Shown here in pieces: positions 52,295 to 61,577 of a stretch of 64,000 nucleotides of DNA; position 1 is the first letter of the stretch; each line of letters begins with the position of its first letter. The stretch spans positions 248,001 to 312,000 of the forward strand of contig NZ_QPIW01000004.1 of the NCBI RefSeq assembly GCF_003339505.1. Direction: 5' to 3'. The notes beneath the pieces were generated by a model. The model was not told where the DNA came from. It saw only the letters and a list, made by a program, of their open reading frames with translations, and made no database searches. The translations under genes were made by a program, and so were the position numbers. This stretch comes from Runella aurantiaca. Its GTDB lineage: Bacteria > Bacteroidota > Bacteroidia > Cytophagales > Spirosomataceae.

Positions 52295-52995
52295 GGGTAT
52301 TCGCGCAGTATATAGCCCAAACTCGGGCGCGTGTGGATTAATTTGGGTTCAAAATCGCGGTCTATTTTCCGCCGTAAAATGTTGATATAGACTTCAATGA
52401 CGTTGGTGCCTGTATCAAAATGAACGTCCCACACTTGGGCGGCAATGTCGTTTTTAGAAAGTACTTTTCCTTTGTTTTTGACCAAGAACACCAAAAATTC
52501 ATACTCACGGGCAGTGAGATTGATTTCTTTTCCGGCGCGTTTAACGAGTTTACTATCTAAAAAAATCTCCAAATCGGCAATTCGCAGCACTTTTCCGACC
52601 GTTTCGACTTCGGGGTTGTTTCGGCGCAAGCCTACCAGCACCCGGTGATAAAGCTCCCTGAAATCAAATGGCTTAACGATGTAATCATCCGCACCCGCCT
52701 CAAACCCCTCGATTTTGTCGTCTACCTCACTCATGGCCGTGAGCATCAGAATCGGGAGGGTGGGTTTTACATCACGCAGCCGCTTGCATACTTCATATCC
52801 GCTCAGCTCGGGCAGATTAATATCAAGAATCACCAAATCAAAGGCAATGGTTTGTGCCCGGCGCAAGCCCAGTTGACCGTTATATGCCACTTCAGTGTCA
52901 AAACCTTTGTTGGTCAATCCCCGCGTGAGCAGTTGCGCAATGCGCTGGTCATCTTCAATGATGAGGATTTTCTTGGGTTCGGTGTCGGTTTTCAT
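52291..52995 (-). CDS. OmpR-type response regulator of the metal-efflux cluster
   Basis: A 234-aa regulator. The receiver domain (1-125) has Asp58 as phospho-acceptor (LVILDINLP), and a C-terminal winged helix (about 138-232) has LTAREYEFLVFL and TNVIEVYINILRRKID segments. It diverges from the efflux operon across 134 bp, where its binding sites are expected. It is the first gene of a coupled regulator-kinase operon and is closely related to the regulator at 62979-63671. Confidence 0.93.
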   Translation of the reverse strand: MKTDTEPKKILIIEDDQRIAQLLTRGLTNKGFDTEVAYNGQLGLRRAQTIAFDLVILDINLPELSGYEVCKRLRDVKPTLPILMLTAMSEVDDKIEGFEAGADDYIVKPFDFRELYHRVLVGLRRNNPEVETVGKVLRIADLEIFLDSKLVKRAGKEINLTAREYEFLVFLVKNKGKVLSKNDIAAQVWDVHFDTGTNVIEVYINILRRKIDRDFEPKLIHTRPSLGYILREYP

Positions 52996-53129
52996 GGTTT
53001 TTAAACTATTCTTAGGTCAAATATAGTACATCATTACGCCTTCGCTTGCCAATTTAGTTTTTTTTAAGGTTGGCTTTATATCAGGTTAATGTTGCCGACA
53101 CACCTTTGCAAAAAGTATTTTTACTACTT

Positions 53130-54377
53130 ATGCGAATTATCATTTTAATGGCCTTTCTGCTGCCGATTTGTGGGTTTGCCCAAGACTCGTTACAGATTTC
53201 ACTCAGGCAGGCCGATAGCCTGTTTGTTGAAAAAAATCTCATTTTGCTGGCAGAGCGGTATCGGATTGATGCGACGCGGGCGTCGGTCATTCAGGCAAAA
53301 TTATGGGATAATCCCACACTCTCTACTGAATGGAACCTCTACAATCCTAATCGACACCGTGCGCTGGATGTGGGGCGCGGCGGACAAAAAATTATTTCTA
53401 TCGAGCAGGTTATTCAGACGGCGGGCAAACGAAACAAGCAAGTGGCGCTTACCCTCGAAAACGCCCGCATGACCGAATATGAGTTTATGGATTTACTGCG
53501 CATCCTCAAGTTTGAACTGCGCTCCAATTTTTTCGATATTTTTTTCTTGCAAAATACCCTCAACCGTTATCAGCGGCAGATTGAGACTTTGGAGCGTACT
53601 GTGGTGGCGTTTGAAACACAATACGAAAAAAACAACGTGTCATTGCGGGAGTTGCTCCGCCTCAAAGCCCTGCTTTTTCAGTTGAACAATGATAAAACCG
53701 AGATTCTGTTTCAACTGACAGAAAAACAAAAAGACCTTAAAACATTACTTAACACCGAGATGTCGGTTACTCCGCTCGTAAACGAAATAGAGTTAAGTCG
53801 TTATCAGTTAGTTAATTATAACGTGTCTGTTCTCAATGAGTTAGCATTGCAAAATAGAGGTGATGTGAAAGTGACGGAGTCGTTGGCAAGGCAAGCTGAA
53901 TTGAATTATCAATTGCAGAAGGCCCTTGCCGTGCCCAATTTGCGTATCGGGGCAACCTACGACCAAGCGGGTAGTTTTGTTAATAATTATACGGGCTTGA
54001 CGCTCTCGGCAGACCTGCCTTTTTTCAACAAAAATCAAGGAAACACTAAAGTGGCTAAAACCTTGATTGAGTATCAAAAAGGCCTACAGAATCAGAAAGT
54101 AAACACGGTGACTAATGAAGTGGCAGCGGCTTTGGAGAAGGTGCGCTACGTTGAAAACATGGTGCAAAGCGTCGATTCAAAATTTACCGACCAGTTTGAG
54201 TTGCTAAACAAAGGTGTGCTGGAAAACTTCCAAAAGCGCAATCTGACGTTGCTCGAATTTATTGATTTGATTGAAACCTACAGCGAAAGCATCAAAGAAT
54301 TGAACCGCCTGAAGGCGGATAGAGTGGGAGCGTATGAAGAGCTTAATTTCACGGTTGGACAAGAACTTTTTAAATAA
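53130..54377 (+). CDS. TolC/CzcC-type outer-membrane efflux protein
   Basis: A 415-aa outer-membrane channel of an RND efflux system. It has a signal peptide (to about residue 18, GFA-QD) and two repeats of long alpha-helices rich in Gln, Leu and Asn, with the ISLRQADSLFVEKN start typical of outer-membrane efflux proteins. The start at 53130 fits the signal; a GTG- or TTG-type start upstream is less likely. It is the first gene of the operon in the order channel, adaptor, pump, as in czcCBA, with a 1-nt gap to the adaptor. Confidence 0.9.
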   Translation: MRIIILMAFLLPICGFAQDSLQISLRQADSLFVEKNLILLAERYRIDATRASVIQAKLWDNPTLSTEWNLYNPNRHRALDVGRGGQKIISIEQVIQTAGKRNKQVALTLENARMTEYEFMDLLRILKFELRSNFFDIFFLQNTLNRYQRQIETLERTVVAFETQYEKNNVSLRELLRLKALLFQLNNDKTEILFQLTEKQKDLKTLLNTEMSVTPLVNEIELSRYQLVNYNVSVLNELALQNRGDVKVTESLARQAELNYQLQKALAVPNLRIGATYDQAGSFVNNYTGLTLSADLPFFNKNQGNTKVAKTLIEYQKGLQNQKVNTVTNEVAAALEKVRYVENMVQSVDSKFTDQFELLNKGVLENFQKRNLTLLEFIDLIETYSESIKELNRLKADRVGAYEELNFTVGQELFK

Positions 54378-54378
54378 A

Positions 54379-55467
54379 ATGAATACTAAACAAACTTTCT
54401 TTTTGGTCATTGTATGCGGTGGAATATTGGCGGCTTGTCAAGAAAAAAAGCCTGTTGTTGAAGATAACAAGGCTTTTATGTTGTCGGATACCATGATGAA
54501 GCGCATCGAACTAGCAAGCGTTGTGACGGAGCCCGTGCGAAGTGAATTGACCCTCGTGGGTAAAGTTATTGCTGACGAAAACCGTGTCATTAAAGTGTTT
54601 CCGCTGGTGGGGGGCAATGTAGAAAACGTAACGGTCGAACTGGGCGATTATGTGCGAAAAGGCCAAGTACTAGCCTCCATTCGTTCGGGGGAAGTGGCTG
54701 ATTTTGAGCGACAAATGATTCAGGCGCAGGCAGAAGTGTTGGTGGCCGAGAAAAACCTTAAAACAGCGGAAGAACTTTTTGAAAGTAAACTAAACTCCCA
54801 GCGAGAAGTAACTTCGGCCAAAAAAGAGGTAGAAAACGCACAAGCGGAACTCAACCGAATGAAAGAAGTTTTTCGTATTTATGGCTTAGGAAAAACCCAA
54901 AACTACATTGTCAAAGCGCCGATTGATGGCTTTGTGCTCAGCAAAAATGTCAACCCTGGAATGCAGCTTCGGTCTGATAACAACGAGCAGATTTTTACGA
55001 TTGGTCAAATCAGCGAGGTTTGGGTGATGGCCAACGTAAACGAGAGCGATATTCCGAAAGTGAAACTCGGAATGATGGCTGATATTAAGACCATTAGCTA
55101 CGGCGACGAGCTGTTTCGGGGAAGTGTGGACAAAATTTACAACGTGCTTGACCCTGAAAATAAGACCATGAAAGTACGGATTCGGCTCAATAACGCAGGC
55201 TATAAGCTCAAGCCCGAAATGCACGCTACTGTATCGCTCAAATTCGATGAAGGAGGCTCCATGACGGCTATCCCAGCGGGCGCCGTCATTTTTGACCGCA
55301 GTAAAAATTGGGTGATGGTTTTTAAGGGCCGCTCCAACATCGAAACGCGTGAAGTAAATGTCTACAAAATGCTGAATGATGTTGCGTATATACAACAGGG
55401 TTTAAAAAACAACGAGCGGGTGATTGCCAAAAATCAGCTGTTGGTGTATGATGCTTTAAACGATTAG
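54379..55467 (+). CDS. RND efflux periplasmic adaptor (CzcB-like)
   Basis: A 362-aa lipoprotein adaptor that bridges pump and outer-membrane channel. The lipobox is ILAAC (Cys about residue 19). The hallmark lipoyl-like halves (GGNVENVTVELGDYVRKGQVLA and APIDGFVLSKNVNPGMQL) flank a helical hairpin, followed by a beta-barrel and the MP-proximal domain. No His-rich metal-binding N-terminus is seen. The start at 54379 is 1 nt after the channel gene stop; the frame also opens upstream within that gene. Confidence 0.92.
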   Translation: MNTKQTFFLVIVCGGILAACQEKKPVVEDNKAFMLSDTMMKRIELASVVTEPVRSELTLVGKVIADENRVIKVFPLVGGNVENVTVELGDYVRKGQVLASIRSGEVADFERQMIQAQAEVLVAEKNLKTAEELFESKLNSQREVTSAKKEVENAQAELNRMKEVFRIYGLGKTQNYIVKAPIDGFVLSKNVNPGMQLRSDNNEQIFTIGQISEVWVMANVNESDIPKVKLGMMADIKTISYGDELFRGSVDKIYNVLDPENKTMKVRIRLNNAGYKLKPEMHATVSLKFDEGGSMTAIPAGAVIFDRSKNWVMVFKGRSNIETREVNVYKMLNDVAYIQQGLKNNERVIAKNQLLVYDALND

Positions 55468-55525
55468 TCGCTTGACTTTCTAACCAAGATGTTAATAAAT
55501 GCCCTTTTGGGGGCGCTTTATACTT

Positions 55526-58500
55526 ATGAATAAATTTATCAGAGGAATTGTCGGATTTTCGCTCAAAAACCGCTTTTTCGTTTTTTTTATGACGGGTATT
55601 TTGGTCATCTCGGGCGTGGTGAGCTACCTCAATACACCGCTGGAGGCGTTTCCTGACGTGACCAATACCCAAATCATTGTGGTGACGGAATGGAACGGCC
55701 GCAGTGCCGAAGAGATTGAACGTTTCGTGACGGTGCCCGTAGAAGTCGCGATGAATTCTGTGCAGCGCAAAACCAACGTGCGCAGCATTACCATGTTTGG
55801 ACTGAGCATCATCAAAATCATTTTTGAAGATGATGTGGATGATTTTTTTGCCCGACAACAGGTTAATAATCAGCTCAGAACGGTGTCGCTACCCGAAGGC
55901 GTTGAACCTGATGTACAGCCACCTTATGGCCCCACGGGCGAGATTTTTCGGTTTACACTGGAAAGTAAAGACCGCGATAGCCGCGAACTATTGACGTTGC
56001 ACAATTGGATTATTGACCGACAGCTACGGAGCGTACCAGGCGTTGCCGACGTGGTTGCCTTTGGTGGTCGGGAAAAAATCTATGAGATTCAGGCCAATCC
56101 CACCCAATTGGCCAAATATGATATTACACCATTGGAAGTCTATCAGGCCGTTACCAAAAGCAACGTCAACGTGGGCGGGGATGTCATTGAGCGCAACGGT
56201 CAGGCGTACGTAGTGCGGGGTATCGGTTTACTCAACTCAATTGCCGATATTGAAAATATCATTGTAGAATACGTCAACGATAATCCCGTATTGGTCAAAA
56301 ACGTTGCGGAGGTCAAAGAATCAAATTTGCCCCGCGTAGGGCAAGCAGGTCTCAATACCAACGACGACGTGGTGGAGGGAATTGTAGTGCAGCGCAAAGG
56401 CGAAAACCCCAGCGAAGTACTGGCCAGGGTCAAAGCCAAAATTGAGGAGCTTAACACCAAAATTTTGCCCCCCGACGTAAAAATGGTGACGTTTTATGAC
56501 CGCGACAATTTGATTGCTTTTTGCACCAAAACGGTGCTACATAATCTCTTTGAAGGTATATTGTTTGTGACGGTCATCGTATTTCTGTTCATGGCCGATT
56601 GGCGCACCACACTGATTGTGTCCATTATTATTCCGTTGGCGTTATTGTTTGCTTTTATGTGTTTAAGGCTCAAGGGTATGTCGGCCAATTTGCTTTCCAT
56701 GGGGGCGGTTGATTTTGGAATCATCATTGACGGGGCTGTGGTGATGGTGGAAGGAATATTTGTGGCACTCGACCATATGGCGCATAAAAACGGAATGGAG
56801 CGGTTTAATAAACTGGCAAAATTGGGCCTTATCAAAAAGACGGGCGGAGAACTGGGCAAAGCCGTTTTTTTCTCCAAACTCATCATTATCACTGCGCTCA
56901 TTCCTATTTTCAGTTTCCAGAAAGTAGAAGGAAAAATGTTCAGCCCACTGGCCTATACGCTGGGCTTCGCCTTGCTAGGGGCGTTGTTGTATACGCTTAC
57001 GCTGGTGCCGGTGCTTTGCTCATTTTTGTTGCGGAAAAATGTTCGGGAAAAAAATAATCCGATTGTTCATTTCTTTGACCGTGTGGTTTCGAGGGGCTTT
57101 GAATGGTGTTATAAAAACAAGAAAATCAGCGTGTTGGCATCCATGATTTTCTTGGGTACCACGCTTTTTTCAGCTACCCTGTTGGGAACCGAATTTTTGC
57201 CTCAACTCAACGAAGGTGCTTTGTGGGTGGAAGCCAAACTGCCCATGAGTAGCTCGCTGAATGAGACCGTAAAAACGGTGAAAATTCTGCGCCAAAAACT
57301 CATGGAATTTCCCGAAGTAAACGGTGTATTGTCGCAAACGGGCCGCTCCAACGATGGCACCGACCCCTCTGGGTTTTATTACGTACAAATGCAGGTCAAC
57401 CTGAAACCCAAAGATGAATGGAAACGTAAGATTTCAACCGACGACCTAATTGAGGAAATGGATACGAAACTCAAACAATTTCAGGGTATTAACTACAATT
57501 ATTCACAGCCCATCATCGACAACGTAGCTGAGGCCGTGGCGGGAATGAATGCCAGCAATGCCGTAAAGATTTTTGGGGATGATTTGGACGTCTTGAACGA
57601 CAAGGCCAATGAAGTTATTGAGGCCATCAAAGACGTGCCTGGGGTGAAGGATGTAGGGATTTTGCGGAATATTGGCCAGCCCGAGATGAGCGTGATTCTG
57701 CACGATAGCAAGATGGCCTTGTATGGAGTCAGCATTGCCGATGCACAGGCCGTGATTGAAATGGCTATCGGTGGCAAAACGGCTTCTGTTTTGTACGAAG
57801 GAGAGCGCAAATTTGACATTCGCCTTCGTTACCAGGAGCCATACCGTCGTACCGAAGACGATATTTTGAGGCTCATGGTACCCACCTTAAAAGGCAGTAA
57901 GATTCCGTTGAAAGAAATTGCTACGCTGCGCAAAATAACGGGCCCTGCTTTTGTGTACCGGGACAACAATAAGCGGTTTATCGGGGTTAAATTCTCGGTA
58001 AGGGAGCGCGATTTGGGCAGTACCATTGCCGAAACCCAACGCAAAGTAGCGCCTATTTTGAAGAAGTTACCCAAAGGGTATTCCGTCAATTGGACGGGCG
58101 AATTTGAAAATCAAGTACGTGCAACCAATCAATTGGGGCAGGTCGTACCTATGTGTTTAATTGCCATTTTTATCATCCTGTTTATCATGTTTGGCAATGC
58201 TAAAGATGCAGGTTTGGTATTGGCCAATGTCCCTTTTGCCATCATGGGAGGGATTTTAGCTATTCATTTTACAGGAATCAATTTTGGAATCTCAGCGGGG
58301 GTAGGTTTTATTGCTTTATTCGGAATATGTATCCAGAATGGGGTGATTTTGATTTCAGTTTTCAACAAGAATTTATCTTCCCGAATGCCGCTCGACACTG
58401 CCATTCGAGAAGGCGTAAAATCAAGGATTCGTCCCGTAGTGATGACGGCCCTCATGGCGGCTATCGGGTTGTTGCCAGCGGCGCTATCCACGGGCATCGG

Positions 58501-58639
58501 TTCCGAAACCCAAAAGCCACTGGCGATTGTGGTGATTGGAGGGTTGATTACCGCCACTGTCCTCACACTGATGATTTTTCCGATTATCTACCGCTTTTTT
58601 TACCGCCACAATGTTCATACAATCAATGATTTAGACTAA
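55526..58639 (+). CDS. Heavy-metal RND efflux pump (CzcA family)
   Basis: A 1037-aa inner-membrane pump with about 12 helices and two large periplasmic loops. The proton-relay motif of helix 4 reads DFGIIIDGAVVMVE (residues 396-409). This matches the divalent-cation (Co/Zn/Cd/Ni) branch of heavy-metal RND proteins; the CusA Cu(I)/Ag(I) branch has a different motif without DFG. So a Czc-type divalent metal exporter is the best reading, but it must be tested. With the channel and adaptor genes upstream it forms a complete tripartite system, probably controlled by the divergent two-component pair. Confidence 0.94.
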   Translation: MNKFIRGIVGFSLKNRFFVFFMTGILVISGVVSYLNTPLEAFPDVTNTQIIVVTEWNGRSAEEIERFVTVPVEVAMNSVQRKTNVRSITMFGLSIIKIIFEDDVDDFFARQQVNNQLRTVSLPEGVEPDVQPPYGPTGEIFRFTLESKDRDSRELLTLHNWIIDRQLRSVPGVADVVAFGGREKIYEIQANPTQLAKYDITPLEVYQAVTKSNVNVGGDVIERNGQAYVVRGIGLLNSIADIENIIVEYVNDNPVLVKNVAEVKESNLPRVGQAGLNTNDDVVEGIVVQRKGENPSEVLARVKAKIEELNTKILPPDVKMVTFYDRDNLIAFCTKTVLHNLFEGILFVTVIVFLFMADWRTTLIVSIIIPLALLFAFMCLRLKGMSANLLSMGAVDFGIIIDGAVVMVEGIFVALDHMAHKNGMERFNKLAKLGLIKKTGGELGKAVFFSKLIIITALIPIFSFQKVEGKMFSPLAYTLGFALLGALLYTLTLVPVLCSFLLRKNVREKNNPIVHFFDRVVSRGFEWCYKNKKISVLASMIFLGTTLFSATLLGTEFLPQLNEGALWVEAKLPMSSSLNETVKTVKILRQKLMEFPEVNGVLSQTGRSNDGTDPSGFYYVQMQVNLKPKDEWKRKISTDDLIEEMDTKLKQFQGINYNYSQPIIDNVAEAVAGMNASNAVKIFGDDLDVLNDKANEVIEAIKDVPGVKDVGILRNIGQPEMSVILHDSKMALYGVSIADAQAVIEMAIGGKTASVLYEGERKFDIRLRYQEPYRRTEDDILRLMVPTLKGSKIPLKEIATLRKITGPAFVYRDNNKRFIGVKFSVRERDLGSTIAETQRKVAPILKKLPKGYSVNWTGEFENQVRATNQLGQVVPMCLIAIFIILFIMFGNAKDAGLVLANVPFAIMGGILAIHFTGINFGISAGVGFIALFGICIQNGVILISVFNKNLSSRMPLDTAIREGVKSRIRPVVMTALMAAIGLLPAALSTGIGSETQKPLAIVVIGGLITATVLTLMIFPIIYRFFYRHNVHTINDLD

Positions 58640-58661
58640 GTAGAGCTGTGATACCTAATAA

Positions 58662-58692
58662 AATTGACTGCCATCAATGATAGCAGTCAATT
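58662..58692. terminator. Terminator hairpin after the efflux pump gene
   Basis: AATTGACTGC (58662-58671) and GCAGTCAATT (58683-58692) form a perfect 10-bp stem between converging genes. It can serve both strands, but the T-tracts are short. Confidence 0.65.
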
Positions 58693-58721
58693 GGTTACAT
58701 ACAGCCACGAATACAATCAGA

Positions 58722-60422
58722 TTACTGAGGTTTAGAAAAGGAGGGGTTAGGAGGTCGGTTGTTAAGTTGGGCCATCATATCGTTGAAATCCTTGTCGGCG
58801 GGGTCGAGTTCTTTGCCTTTTTGGGCCACGTCGAGGGCTTTTTCAGGGTTGATTTCAACTGATGTATAGTACGAAAAGAGGTATTTAAGGGCAATTCTCA
58901 TGTCGTACTTAAATTTCTGTTCTTCTTTTTTGGTATATGCCAGCTCCACAAATCGCTCATAAAAGGGGATTGATTTTACGTAGGCGGTATCTTGGTTGGC
59001 ATATCCGTAATAATTGGATTTGGCGCGGTACAGAATCGTGGGCAAATGGTCTGGGCTGGATTCTTGCACAGCTGCAAAGGCCGAATCGGCTTTTAGATAC
59101 ATGGTAGAATCTTCGCGGCCCATTTTGTAGGCCGCCATGGCCAACCAAAATTTGTCTTTTACCGATGATTTATGAAAGCGTTTTTCACCCGCTTCAACGT
59201 ATTTGACCACGTCTTCGTAGTGTTTGAGTTTGTAGCTCATTTCGGCCACTTCGCTGTATAAATTTTCGGTGGTGTCGGTCGTGGCGGCTTTTGCCAGATA
59301 GAAAACCGCAATGGAGTCCTTGGCAATGGTGGTGTCGCTGATGTTTTGGTAGGCGCGCCCCAGTAGTTTGTATTCGAGTCCTTCTGCTTTGTCGGGGGCT
59401 TTTTCAAGAAATGTTTTCAGGTTTTCAATGGTTTTGTCGTAGTCTTTCAAACTAAAGTAAGACCTTCCCAAAAGCCGATATTTGACTGGCGTTTCTACTT
59501 CGTTTTTTACCTGTTCGATTTTCTGTACAGCTCGGGCATATTCTCGCGCCAAATAATCAAACTGCCCCGAACGATACCGTAATTGGGCGTCGGGCTTTTC
59601 TATGAGGGCCAAATACCTGTTCATGGCCGCTGCTGCTTCTTTGTAACGGTTGGTTTTGAAATTCAACTCGGCCAACTGCAAATACGAAGGCGCATACAGG
59701 GAATCTGCTTTGAGGGCCGCCCGGTAAAAATCGCCCGCTAGATTATAACTTTTACCCGCCCAATAAATCGTACCAATGCGGTGATTGGGCAGACTTTTAT
59801 CGGCCAAAAATTCGAGTGCGTACTCGTAGGCTGTCACCGCAGGGCCGCCGTTGGAGGGAGTAGATAGCGCACGGGCATCGCCCAGTGCCAGCCAAAGCTG
59901 CCCGTTTTTCTTGTCGCGTTTGAGGGCTTGTTCTAGGTATTCGATGGCCTTGGCGGCGTTGTGTTGGTTGTACATGGGTTTGTCGGTAGCATTGATTACC
60001 TGTGTATAGCCCGTGTAAGCTTCACCAATCCGACCCAAAATTTCGACATCCTTTCCTTTGCTTTCTTTCATTACTTCGGCCAAAATACGCTCGGCGTCGG
60101 TGGTACGTCCTTCTAGCAGTGCCACAATGCCCATGCCTGCTTTATTGAGCGGATGACGTTTTTCGTCCAAAATCATTCCTTTCTCAAAATAATTGCCTGC
60201 TTCCTGTAAATTATGGGTGCGGATGGCGGCGTAGCCATTATAAAAATACGTTTGGGCGGTAGGCTGGCTCTGAAGGAGCTGCTGAAGCTGTTGGCTGGCT
60301 TTCTCGGTTTGCCCTCTTTCCAGCCACTGAAGAGCGGTTGCCAAATCCTGCGCCTGGGCGGTCAGTATACCTGTTGTGAGCCAAAATAGGCTGACAATTA
60401 GGAGGTTAAGTGGTTTTTTCAT
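58722..60422 (-). CDS. Secreted TPR-repeat protein
   Basis: A 566-aa exported protein with a signal peptide (to about residue 24, AQAQDL) and at least ten tetratricopeptide-like helical pairs across its length (for example YFYNGYAAIRTHNLQEAGNYF and similar units, split by short turns). TPR proteins scaffold protein complexes; in Bacteroidota, periplasmic ones often help envelope assembly, including T9SS-linked PorW. This one ends in a low-complexity Pro/Asn stretch. No enzymatic motif is visible. The next gene upstream on the same strand codes for a coiled-coil protein. Confidence 0.82.
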   Translation of the reverse strand: MKKPLNLLIVSLFWLTTGILTAQAQDLATALQWLERGQTEKASQQLQQLLQSQPTAQTYFYNGYAAIRTHNLQEAGNYFEKGMILDEKRHPLNKAGMGIVALLEGRTTDAERILAEVMKESKGKDVEILGRIGEAYTGYTQVINATDKPMYNQHNAAKAIEYLEQALKRDKKNGQLWLALGDARALSTPSNGGPAVTAYEYALEFLADKSLPNHRIGTIYWAGKSYNLAGDFYRAALKADSLYAPSYLQLAELNFKTNRYKEAAAAMNRYLALIEKPDAQLRYRSGQFDYLAREYARAVQKIEQVKNEVETPVKYRLLGRSYFSLKDYDKTIENLKTFLEKAPDKAEGLEYKLLGRAYQNISDTTIAKDSIAVFYLAKAATTDTTENLYSEVAEMSYKLKHYEDVVKYVEAGEKRFHKSSVKDKFWLAMAAYKMGREDSTMYLKADSAFAAVQESSPDHLPTILYRAKSNYYGYANQDTAYVKSIPFYERFVELAYTKKEEQKFKYDMRIALKYLFSYYTSVEINPEKALDVAQKGKELDPADKDFNDMMAQLNNRPPNPSFSKPQ

Positions 60423-60521
60423 GCGCTTTTTTTTAGGTTAACGAAAAAGATGCAAGGTGGGGTGGGGTAATTGGTCAAGTCGAAATATTGGTGTGGAAAA
60501 AGTAACGACGATTTGATTGTA

Positions 60522-61442
60522 TTAGAAAAACAGAAAGCTGTCGCGCAACTGAAATTCTACGGAGCCGAGGTAGGTGTTTTCGGTATAAATACTGGCTCTG
60601 TATATTCCGTTGGCTATTTTTTCATTAGGGGTAAACTCAAATATCGCTTTTTGGGGATTTTTGCCAAAGTCGAGTGACTGCGTGGCATGGACAGGTACGG
60701 CAAGCGTAGTTTCGTTAGCATTGACAGAAAGTTGCTGAATCGCACCACTCATCGGTCGGTTTTCCACGTCGGTCAGGCTCAAAAATACCTGTTGATTCCC
60801 TTCGGTGGTGAGCAATGCTGGCAGCGTAAACGAAACCATGATGGTGTTGGCTTTTTTTGCCTTGGCGGTTACTTTGTGATTGTTTTTTAAGACGTCGACC
60901 CTAAAATTGGTCGCCGTTACCACGCTTTTCGGAACCATGCCGTTTAGCTTACCATTCAAGTCATTAATCTGTATTTGGAGGGTTTCGTTGGCAGTTTTGA
61001 GCTGATTGTTATCCACGAGCCACTTGTCTTTTTGGCTTTGGTAGTTTTCTATTTCTGCTTTTAATTCACTTTTGAGGGCGTCAAGCTCCGCTACTTGTTC
61101 GCGAAGTGCCCCTAAATCGTCTTTTTGGGCGTTGGTTTCTTGGGTCAGTTTGGCCACAATCCTGTTTTTTTGGGCCAAAAAAGTTTGGGTAGAAGCGAGT
61201 TTCTTAGTGATGCCTGCATTTTCGCGCTGCGCGCTGTTTAAATCAAGGCTTAAATGGTTGATGTCACGCTCTAAGTTGAGTTTTACGGACAAGAGAGAGT
61301 CGGCTTTGAGGGCGTTTTTATCCCTTTCTTTGGCTACATCACCGCTTTTGTCCCAATAGTAGAGGCCGCCTATTGCGCTGGTTGTGAGCAGTAAAGCCAA
61401 CATAGCGGCGATGGTTTTTGAGTTTTGTGCAGTCCATTCCAT
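60522..61442 (-). CDS. Coiled-coil membrane-anchored protein
   Basis: A 306-aa protein of unknown family. One N-terminal helix (about residues 9-30) is followed by a long coiled coil (about 35-165; heptads of Leu/Lys/Glu/Gln) and a C-terminal beta-rich domain (about 175-300) ending LRDSFLFF. The layout resembles periplasmic spacer proteins that sit beside TPR partners; the TPR gene follows on the same strand. The role is not known. No catalytic residues are seen. Confidence 0.66.
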   Translation of the reverse strand: MEWTAQNSKTIAAMLALLLTTSAIGGLYYWDKSGDVAKERDKNALKADSLLSVKLNLERDINHLSLDLNSAQRENAGITKKLASTQTFLAQKNRIVAKLTQETNAQKDDLGALREQVAELDALKSELKAEIENYQSQKDKWLVDNNQLKTANETLQIQINDLNGKLNGMVPKSVVTATNFRVDVLKNNHKVTAKAKKANTIMVSFTLPALLTTEGNQQVFLSLTDVENRPMSGAIQQLSVNANETTLAVPVHATQSLDFGKNPQKAIFEFTPNEKIANGIYRASIYTENTYLGSVEFQLRDSFLFF

Positions 61443-61577
61443 GGGCGTAATGTTTTGGGTGGAACCTTATATTGATGACACAAAGGTTTATCCCAAAACT
61501 TAAGGAGGACTTAACGAAAAATTAGAATTCACTTAGGAGACCGAAAATAAAAGACTTTTTTTGGCTGGAGGTGCCCA

